Of a stretch of 64,000 nucleotides of DNA, positions 1-10,100 are shown one piece after another. Within the stretch, counting starts at the first letter, position 1; each line of letters begins with the position of its first letter. Source of the stretch: Maniola hyperantus (lineage: Eukaryota; Arthropoda; Insecta; Lepidoptera; Nymphalidae). The position numbers and the translations under genes were made by a program. Where the stretch lies: contig NC_048561.1 of the NCBI RefSeq assembly GCF_902806685.2, positions 7,405,439-7,469,438 of the forward strand, read 5' to 3'. Below the pieces are notes generated by a model. That model did not search any database, was not told the origin of the DNA, and saw only the letters and a list, made by a program, of their open reading frames with translations.

Positions 1-252
1 TTTGTGTAAATTTGTAATCGCATAACTTACACGCGAAAGGTTTTATACCAGTGTGGGTTCTCATGTGCCTCACTAGATCGCCATTTTGTGTAAATTTGTA
101 ATCGCATAACTTACACGCGAAAGGCTTTATACCAGTGTGGGTTCTCATGTGCCTCACTAGATGGCCATTTTGTGTAAATTTGTAATCGCATAACTTACAC
201 GCGAAAGGTTTTATACCAGTGTGGGTTCTCATGTGCGTCACTAGATTACAAT
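1..252 (-). repeat. 84-bp tandem repeat encoding C2H2 fingers
   Basis: Three consecutive 84-bp units (1-84, 85-168, 169-252) lie inside the last visible exon of the THAP-ZAD gene. Units 1 and 2 differ at two positions. Each unit encodes 28 residues, one finger plus a THTGIKPF linker. One of the two differences swaps His and Asp just before the helix Leu (helix position +3, a base-contacting position); the other is silent. The array continues past the window edge, so the total finger number is unknown. Confidence -1.
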
Positions 253-3200
253 TTGTTGTACATCTGTAATCGCATACCTTGCAAGCAAATGGCTTATCGC
301 CAGTGTGAATTTGCATATGCGTCTTTAAATCACTGGGATATTTACATTTGTACTGGCAAATCTTGCAAGTGAACCATCTTATTTCAGCGTGAGTCTTTAT
401 GTGTTTAACTAAGATACTTTTTCGTGTAAATATTTTTTGACAATAATCACAAATTAACCCTCTTTCTTCAGTGTGTGAACTATTTCGTAACGAACATTGA
501 GTTTTACTTTGTACAGTTTTCGATACAATTACTTGTACTGTATTAGGGCCTGGTTGAACGTATTCTCTTGTAGAGACGTCATCGTGACTTTTTGCCTGAT
601 AACGGATATCTTCAGATGCAATGTTTTGATTTAAACAAGACCTAACAGCTGTACCGTCTCGTATTGGTACAACTTTCTTGGAGAAAACATCATATAATTT
701 GACAAAACAATCAGTTAATTTGTTGTAACGGCAACTGACGGTTGTATCGGCTTCTTCAGTTGAAGGCACTTTTATTTCGTTACTTGTCGCTAGACTCGCG
801 GGCAGAGGAACGACTGAAATGAAACATTTTAACTATTACCTTGTTTATAAAAATATGTAAAATGTCAAATGATGAATAATGCCGTATCTTACCTAAGGTC
901 TGAGCAGAATATGCCGAAGGGCTGGGGCCTGCCTGCCTGTGAAATAATCAGAATGTATCTAGAGTGTACTGGGGAGCACCAGCCAGCAAGTAGTTGTACT
1001 ACATATTATAGCAGGTTAGAGAAAAGGAAAGAGTATTATGATTTCTGATACTAGTACGAGTGTATTCTAACTGTAACTTGAACTAAACGTTATTGGTAGG
1101 CAGGTATACTGACTTGTTCCCAGTGATGAGTGAAGAGTGTGCAGAGCTGGAGCTCACAGCTGTATGAGGCTTGCATACTTGTGACGTGTCACATTCAGCA
1201 TCACTGTCACCGTTCTGCCAAATACAAAAAAAATATACCTTAAAGCACAATGGAAGTATAACTTATATTGCGGTCCGGCTCGAAAAGGTTAAAAGTAGGT
1301 TAAGATTAAAATCTATGGCACTAACTACTTGAGGCCACCTCAATAAAAGGTGGTGGTCTGAAAACAGCTGATCTGTTTATATTTCCAGCAGAAGTGATGT
1401 ATGAATGTTACTTCAAAAAAAGATCTGAATTACTCTCAAATAATCTCTCTCAAGTTGCATCTAAAGAATTTTCATTTCAAAAATTCATTCCCCTCCACTA
1501 TTAGAAAAGCTAATATGTATATTAAAGTACGTGCTTCTTGAGTGCACGGGCGTGGCAGAACAACGCGAACGCCATTTGGGTTCCCCAACCTCATTCCATG
1601 AAGTCCTCGGCAACCTGGACGGTCTACTCGGCTTCTGGAGCGAGCTTGGATGGCTGGAGTGAAGACTTCAGCGGGCAGGGGCAATGCACGCACAACGGAA
1701 GGAAACGTTGCGGAAACCAGCCCAGAGTGAAGAAAGAAAGAAGAACTATATGAAAGCGTATAAAAATGGAAAACTATCTCACCTCGCCATTTGTACTCAT
1801 ATGTTTCATCTTGAGAGCTTTGTAGAGAGCTTCATCAATTGCTCTTGCTTCCACCATAATGCTATAGTGGGATATGTCTTCATCATTACAAGTTACAAGC
1901 TCATCTTTGATATTGTCTGCATTGTTGTCATCCTCATTGACCATATCTATGTCCTCATCAACCGACATAGAGTCATCCCTTCCTTCAGTTTTCACTACAA
2001 CTTGGTGGCCTGTTTCCTCTAATTCGGTTTGTTTGTCTTCTGCGGGGTGTTCTAGTACGTGTAAGTCACAGTTGTCAGGTCCTAGCTTTGTCAACACCAT
2101 ATTACTCTTTAGTTGGTGTTTTGTGCCATTTATCATTTGGATATGTCGTTTTGATATCTGTTGAGAGACAAGTTAAATATTCAACGTGTACAGTTATCCT
2201 TGAACAGAAATAACACAAGTTTAAGAGCAAATACAGAACTAAGAAGTTCACATTATGTATTAAGTACTCACTAATTCATGTTTTCCAACTAAGTCCATCA
2301 TCAGTGCACGAGCTCTCAAGCTCTTGTCTCTAAATCTACTAAAGTTGATCAATATCTGAGCACATTGTACACAAAGTGTCTGTTTTAGGTTTCCTAGATC
2401 ACACAGCTGAAACAACACATAATTAAAGTAATCAGACATTCCTTAAATAATCCTGGTTTGTCGTGCACTGTTTACAGATTTATCTAAAGCATTTGACAGT
2501 GTACAGCGAGGTAGGTTCTATCTAGGGATTCAACTTTAATATACATGGCTGTATCCTGTGTGTGTATACAATATACATGGCTGTATCCTGTGTGTATACA
2601 ATATACATGGCTCTATCCTGTGTGTGTATACAATATACATAGCTCTATCCTGTGTGTATACAATATACATGGATCTATCCTGTGTGTGTATACAATATAC
2701 ATGGCTCTATCCTGTGTGTATACAATATACATGGATCTATCCTGTGTGTGTATACAATATACATGGATCTATCCTGTATGTGTATACAATATACATGGCT
2801 CTATCCTGTGTGTATACAATATACATGGATCTATCCTGTGTGTGTATACAATATACATGGCTCTATCCTGTGTGTGTATACAACACATAAGAACATCATA
2901 CATTAACAACTTACAGGATGTCCAGTTAACTTTTCATATGCTTCATCCAATTTGTGTTTATTCATTAGAAACAGCTTGGCGTCAGTGTCTAGGCATATCA
3001 TGCAAACCTGTAAATACATATGTAACTGGTTACTTCTAGATTTACTTACAACTAACAATACATAACATGACATTATGAGTTACCTGCACCGTTGAAGGAA
3101 CAGCACCAGTACAAAGTTGCCGTAAGCCACTTTCCGTTTCATAAATGTCATCATGTAGAAAGTGCTGCGAGCAGACCACAGCAGAGCCTGGTAGGTTATC

Positions 3201-3663
3201 CTGTTTGCCGAGGGCTCTGAGCCAAGCAGCACGGAGATGCGCTTCACTGGGGAAACTGGAAATTGCCTTTTATGTTATACATAACAAACCTGTACCCATA
3301 GTATTGGTGTTTCACAGAAGAACCACCTATACATACTCATGTTTTATGTAAGTACTGTAACACATTTGATAACCACTTTGCTGCAAGTGGGCTGCAGGAC
3401 AGTGTTTCAAGGAGCACCAGCGTGACTAGCTGATCTGTACTGACTGACTACTGCTCAGACTGGCTCAGACCAGCAGTCAGCACAGAACTGACTACACAAG
3501 TGAGAACTCGACTATGGTAAATGGTTACGATTACTTGCGAGTTGAAATCATCATGACTATGACTCAAAATATGATATACTCACCCATGAAAACTAATCTC
3601 CTTCCCTGTTCCCTCTGATACATTGTCCGAAGTATTTCGGCAGAAAGGCACACAACACCGCAT
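1..3663 (-). CDS. THAP + ZAD + C2H2 zinc-finger protein, 3' end beyond window
   Basis: Eight exons, minus strand: 3584-3663, 3084-3255, 2915-3007, 2272-2406, 1783-2157, 1114-1214, 893-936 and 813 down to the window edge. All have GT-AG borders and the phases agree. The predicted protein (about 604 residues visible) starts at the first ATG. Residues 1-84 form a THAP domain, with C2CH ligands CVPFC and CSQH, the conserved FP and W, and the closing motif AVPSTV. Residues 85-160 form a ZAD, with CMIC and CVQC pairs split by an intron. An acidic linker follows, then five complete C2H2 fingers from exon 8 (first ligands CDYC) and a sixth cut by the edge. THAP and C2H2 domains are usually sequence-specific DNA binders, and ZADs usually dimerise, so a nuclear transcription regulator is inferred. 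The 101-bp and 44-bp exons are the least certain, but they are needed to keep frame with the fingers. It diverges from the THAP gene at 7153. Confidence -1.
2539..2885. repeat. 30/32-bp minisatellite in the intron between the ZAD exons
   Basis: About eleven copies of a unit containing ATACAATATACATGGCTCTA and TCCTGTGTG. Lengths alternate between 30 and 32 bp by a GT dinucleotide, giving a dimer of about 62 bp. It sits in the intron separating the two halves of the ZAD domain. Its repetitive open frames are not genes. Confidence -1.
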
Positions 3664-5160
3664 TGTCGATGTTTATTGTTTTGCCTTGAAACTCAAGCCC
3701 GAACCAGTATTATAAACTCTGTGAGCACATAAAAGTCTGTGAGCTCGACATAAATCACCGACCAGAAAAAAAGACGTAAATATTAAATTAAATTTTTTAT
3801 AGTAACATGCGTGGTAACATGCAACTCATAATATACATCACAGATATACATTGATATACATAATTTCACTTTTCACTCCTTATGTAAAAAGTACCTACTC
3901 TGTGCTCCTCACCTCCTCACTCAGCGGCATAGATAATGGTGATGGTAAATGATAATACACCTCAGCGATGCCTCAGCGGGTATTCAATATCACAGACCAA
4001 TAACACATAATTGTTCTGTCTGTGGGCTCGGCTATGGCTATGAATTTGTCGAATACGCCACTGACCTCTATAGACTAATTATAAGTTCGCTGGACTTGCG
4101 ATTGCCGACCATCTTGATTTTACGTCTGCTTTTGAGGGTTCCGTACTCAAGGACAAAACGGGACCCTATTACTAAGACACCGCTGTCCGTCCGTATGTCA
4201 CCAGGCGATATCTAATGAACCGTGATAGTAAGAAAGTTTAAGTTTTTACAGATTAAATAACTATGTATTTCTTTTGCCGCTATAACACCTAATACAAAGG
4301 CAGAATAGAAATAAATTAATAATTACTCCCATACAACAAACGTGATTTTTTGCCCTATTTATATATTATGGTACGGAATCCTTTGTGCACGAATATATGG
4401 GCAAGAGCTAATATTTAAAAAAATTGTGTGAATTTAAGATTATTTACTAGCAACACCGCATATAAGAGAACAGCATGGATCATCAGATATGCAACTAGCG
4501 TGGCACCCTCAGTCCCTCTTGCTCAAGCAGATGTATCTAAGTGACTTGTGAAATGTCATTCCTTATACACTTCACGTTGTTTGTCAAGATCTCACGTACA
4601 AATACATCTTGACAAACAAAAAAGTGGCCACGGTGATAAGGACAGAAATTAATCATCTTGTCACGTTCTAATAAGAGCCTTTATGCATTTAGCTATCTCG
4701 TTTTAACAGTAAGAGTCACATTAGGGCCACTTCTAAAGGTATTTATTCAGTGGCATGGATTTATGATCCAGGCAGAAAAGATTACTGCCAACATAACAAA
4801 ACTTTTTCTTTGAAACTAATTCACTTGTTTTGAGAAATTCACTGTTTCCGTCTCAGGTTTCCGTGCTGTTTCCCTACGTTTCAGATATTTTTGTCCTGAG
4901 TTTAGTTTCAAATGTTTTTGTTATAGTTAAAAAAAATATTATCGATATTTATTAATCGTATTAACAAATTGCTAGCGTGGTCACAGCTTTATTGCTTTAT
5001 CGATTCGGCATCGGCTTATTTGCAATCGTAGGCCCAACACTAGCAGTTGTCAAAAATCCAATAATTTATGGAAATTAATAGTAAATAATTTACGTTCTTA
5101 TTTTTAGATTATTCGTGTAATTATTGTATTATTGGAGTAAATAAGGTTTTAAAAAAATAT
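3664..5160. other. Divergent intergenic region between the two THAP genes
   Basis: About 1.5 kb between the start codon of the minus-strand THAP-ZAD gene and the leader exon of the plus-strand THAP gene; both promoters should lie here. Degraded repeat sequence occurs at about 4120-4380 (GGGTTCCGTACTCAAGGAC). A 14-bp inverted repeat (TTGTTTGTCAAGAT) at 4577-4590 and 4606-4619 can form a stem-loop. No convincing TATA box was seen and no coding frame is supported. Confidence -1.
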
Positions 5161-5219
5161 GGTATAGCTAGTTAATGCATGTTTAGTGGTTCGGAAGCAT
5201 TTCGGAGTCGGAAATTGTG
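5161..5219 (+). other. Probable 5' UTR exon end of the THAP-C2H2 gene
   Basis: A strong donor, TTGTG followed by GTAAGT, ends an exon at 5219. The matching acceptor is TTTTTTCACAG, with coding exon sequence starting at 7146, seven bases before the ATG. The transcription start was not located. The intron 5220-7145 has filled with R2 (6098-6312), R1 (6533-6640), R3 (6642-7058) and an R4 tail. Confidence -1.
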
Positions 5220-6641
5220 GTAAGTTTAAATTTTTGTTTTCGCAGTTTCTAACCTTGTTTTCGAACTATTTGCGCGCGAAATAAGTTTTTCTGATGAATT
5301 TTAAGTTGAATTGCCTATTTAACATAGATTTATTAGCTTTTTCGTTAAGTTTTATGTGATCGAAATTGATTATTGGCGCGTCCTACTCTGGAAATCGCTT
5401 CGTAAACTTGCGAAGTTAGATCGCCGCTTGATATTGTATTTGGCACCTTATTTTTAGAGGCATAAGGTCGAGAAATGGATTTGATACCGTTGCGATATTG
5501 GAATACCAGAGTAAGGACGCGGAACAAGTTATAATGGGGAATGTAAAGGCGGTGGTACACTGATGCATTGAAAAATTAATTTTTACTTAATAGTTTTTTT
5601 TTTAAATAAATATGCAAAGAATAATTATTAGGTACCTAAAAGAATAAAACAAAGTTCAAATAAAGTTTTTTTTATAATCTCACACATCAAATCTGATGCA
5701 ATAATCTGAGAGCTCTCAATAATGTTTTCGGCTGTGTGAAGTCTGCCAAACTGCACTTGGCCAGCGTGGTGGACTATGGCTAAACCCTTCTCATCCTGAC
5801 GAGACCCGTGCTCAGTAGTGAGCCGGCGATAGGTTGATGAATGAATGAATAGCTAGAAGAGTAGTAAAGGCAGCAAGCTGTGATAACAACTATAGATAGA
5901 TGGGTGTGGGTTCAAATCCTATTGGTTCACCAATTTTTTTAAACAAACCCTATGCCCCCACCACATGCATTGCGACTCGCGCAACTCGTCATGTACGCTG
6001 ACGCCACTGTAACAGAAACCTTCACGCAAGTGCCAACAGCAACTGTATAAAGTTTCAACTCAATCGGATAAAGCAAACACTAATATATAGTATAACACTA
6101 GCTTGTGCTCGCGACTTCGTCCGCGTGGACTACACAAATTTCAAACCCCTATTTTACTCCTCCAGGGATTGAATTTTCAAAAATCCTTTCTTAGTGAATG
6201 CCTACGTCATAGTAACCATCTGCATGCCAAATTTCAGTCCGATCCGTCCAGTAGTTTGAGCTGTGCGTTGATAGATCAGTCAGTCAGTCGCCTTTTCCTT
6301 TTATATATTTAGACTAGCGACCTGCCCCGGCTTCGCACGGGTAGCTTATCACAATTTTCGTAGGGATCTCTATTTTTTTTGAAAATATAATATAGCAGTA
6401 TGTCACTCAGGAATAATGTTCTTGTCTATCTACTGTTGAAATAATTTTCAAAATCCGATTCAGTAGTTGCAGAGATTACTTCCTACATACAAACTTACAA
6501 ACTTTACCTCTTTATAATATTAGTTTAGACTAGCTGATGCCCGCGACTTCGGCAACGTGGATTTAGGTTTTAAAAATCCCATGGGAACTCTTTAATTGTC
6601 CGGAATAAAAAGTAGCCTATGTCCTTCCCTGGGGGTATTAG

Positions 6642-7058
6642 ATTCCTTTTTCCCTTTTGGGAAAAAGGAATCTATATTCTTTTTCCCGTCTGTCTGTCTG
6701 TCTGTCAAGAAACCTACAGGGTACTTCCCGTTGACCTAGAATCATAAAATTTGGCAGGTAGGTAGGTCTTATAGCTGACATTCGGGGAAAAATCTGAAAA
6801 CCGTGAATTTGTGGTTACATCACACAAAAAAATAATTGTAGTCATGAACTAATAATTAGTATTTTCAAATTTTGAAGTGAGTGACTATATCAAGTGGGGT
6901 ATCATATGAAAGGTCTTCACCTGTACATTCTAAAACAGATTTTTATTTATTTTTATGCATCATAATTTTTGAATTATCGTGCAAAATGTCGAAAAAATAC
7001 GACTGTAGTACGAAACCCTCGTTGCGCGAGCCTGACTCGCACTTGGCCGGTTTTTAAA
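6642..7058 (-). repeat. R3 element
   Basis: Minus-strand copy ending CACTTGGCCGGTTTTT. A local palindrome GATTCCTTTTTCCC/GGGAAAAAGGAATC lies at its left end, about 6648-6681. Located in the leader intron of the THAP-C2H2 gene. Confidence -1.
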
Positions 7059-7152
7059 AAAAATATTTTCTTTGGGCAGTTGTGTAAACTTTTTCTCTGG
7101 CGCTGTTTATTGAACTAAAAATAATTTGTGTTATTTTTTTCACAGAATAAAA

Positions 7153-10100
7153 ATGGCTGATATATGCTGTGTGGATGGATGTGATCCTACAGCAGAGGAT
7201 GTTACCTACTTCAAGTAAGTTAAATAACATAAGCAAAGAGCAACCGCCGAGTTTCTTGCTGGTTCATCTCGGTAGGAACGGCATTCCGAACCAGTGGTAA
7301 ATTAAACTAGTTAACGATTCTAAAGCACTTGTAATAAGTCTACTTGAATAAAATAAATTCTATTCTATTCTAAAGGTGATTGACTGACTGATCTATCAAC
7401 GCACAGCTCAAACTACTGGACGGATTGGGCTGAAATTTGGCATGCAGATAGCTATTATGACGACGGCATCCGTTAAGAAAGGATTTTTGAAATTCAACCC
7501 CTAAGGGGGTGAAATAGGGGTTTGAAATTTGTGTAGTCCACGCGGACGAAGTCACGAGCATAAGCTGGTCTTACGATATTTCGTATTACTTATTTTAATT
7601 TTGTGGTATCTCCTAAGATGGCATTCTAAATTAAATGATGGAAAGGGCAATTTTGATCTAAATTGAATATTACAGATGATCAACTATTTTATTTTGATAA
7701 GAATTAATAGTATGTCAGTAAAAACACCCTCAAAAGCCTTAGATCTGAAACAAACCCTCCAAGGGTTTCTCCTCCAAGATCACATTTGAAAATCATAAAA
7801 TCGATTATTGCGAGCCAACCTTAATAGATACATGTATGCTATCGCGGACTTTATTGTAGAACTTTAGAAGAGAAAAAATTTCACCATATATTATTTCGTG
7901 TAACTTTGACCATTTATGCAGCGCACGCCTCGGAAACTCTCAAATGAGAGGATTTTTTCTGACCTAATTCACATTATTTCAATTTCCCTAGGGATCTCTA
8001 ATTTTTTGAGAATTAAACTATACATATAAACCTTCCTCTTGAATCACTCTATCTATTGGTGAAAGCACCATTAAAATCCGTTGCTTAATTTAAAAGATCT
8101 ACGCGTTCATACATACAGACAGACAGCGAGAAGCGACTTTATTTTATACTAAGTAAAATAACTACTCAGTAAAACTAACTAAAACTAAGTAAAATAACTA
8201 AGTAAACGTAAATAAAAGTAAATAAAAGTAAATAAATGTAAGTAAAAGTAAATAAGTAAGTAAGTATAACTAAGTAAAATAATTACTAAGTATAAAATGT
8301 AAGAAATTAAATATCACATGGTTTAAAGGTCAACAATCAATATCGATATAATAATAATAAATTGTATAATAAATAATAATAATTTGATATATAATAATAA
8401 TAATTTGTTCCAATTAAAATTTTGCTTAAAGTTACCCTCGACCCCTAAACTAGGTTAACCCGTGTCATGTCACCCGCCACCGCTCCAAATTTTTCGTAAG
8501 TCCGTTTAGTCGCACGGTAGCGCGTTCCAGGTCACCCATACCGCGCACTTTGGCTGCGCTCAACGCACTGCTGAAGGAGTCCCCTCGCTGTGACATATTT
8601 GCTGACAAATGGGCTGACCTCATGGGTCAGATCTTGCACTTTTGTGAAAATTTATAATTTTGCTTTTTAAAATTTATAATTTTAAGTTGTTAATTTTTGT
8701 AAGTATGTTTATGTTAGTTTGTACTCGTATTTTAATTAGTGTAATTGGCTTTATGGCCGTTCTAATTAAATAATAAATAAATAATAATAATAATAATAAT
8801 GGGGGGTCAGTCTCTTCCCAGATGTGCAATGACAATGATTATTATTTTTAAATATAAATAAATGCATTCCAGGTTTCCAAACAGCCGCACCCTGCGCCGC
8901 AAGTGGCTGGACGCGATCACCAACTCGGTGAAGGTGACCCTGGACACGGCGGTCTGCAGTCAGCACTTTCTGCCGCACCAGTATGAGGTGATACGCGGCA
9001 AAAAGAGGCTCAAGGCGAAAGTAGTTCCCAGCGTGTTTGATAAGGTGAGACCAGTGTCTTCTAGGTGCCCACCCAAACAGTACAGCCTGCGCCGCAAGGG
9101 GCTGGACGCGATCACCAACTCGGTGAAGGTGACCCTGAACACGGCAATCAAAACCTATGGGTACTTCCCGTTGACCTAGAATCATGAAATTCGACATGAC
9201 CTTTAGAATGAGATTTCAGCTTTATAGAGCATTGTCTCTGTCATTCATACCTGTGTGACGTTTTGTCTGTCTCAACGACACAGACAACGCTCTACGAAAC
9301 CGCCATCTCTTTCTAAAGGTCGATGTACAATATTTCCTGTCGGGTACTGTACCAATGTCTTATAGCATAAGTAAACGGAAAAATCCGAAAACCGCGAATT
9401 TGTCGTTACATCCTGAAAAAAAATTAAAATGTGGTCATCAACTAATAATTAGTATTTTCAATTATCAAAGTAAGATAACTATATCAAGTGGAGTATCATA
9501 TGTATGGGCTTCACCTGTGAATTCTAAAACAGATATTTTGAACTATCGTGCAAAATGTCAAAAAAATACGACTGTAGGACGAAACCCTCGGTGCGCGAGT
9601 CTGACTCGCACTTGGCTGGTTTTTTTATGGAGATACGGGAACCTCCAAATATAAAAACCTTTTTTTTTATCTCAATTTCAGATCACAAACCCAAAGTCTC
9701 CACAAAAAGAGAAAACAGAATCCAGTGATGGTGAAGATTCAATTCCATTACAAGAAGTCAAATTCGTCGCCACAGACAATGCAGATACAGGACAGAGCAA
9801 GCCCTCTCCAGACCATAGACTTGAGGATAGACAGGACAGTGAGGGTAGTCTGAGAAATGGAGTTAAAGAAGATGATATCGTGAAAAGGTATAAACAATTT
9901 TTTTCACTTCTCATGCTCGTAAAGTTCTTCTTTACGCTGGTTGTAAGCGGACTAAAACTGCTTTTTATGCTCTAGTGCATAAAAGTGTGTTTTGAATTTT
10001 CAAAATCGGATTTCCAAACTCACAAACTAACAAAATCCCGCAAACTATTTTGGACTTGCCTTTACACAAGTTTATAAAATCTATTAAGTGTGCTCCTGGA

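Noticed and set aside
2545..3039. Long open frames of CVYNIHGSIL-type repeats
   Set aside because: They are translations of the 30/32-bp intronic minisatellite on the strand opposite the real gene.
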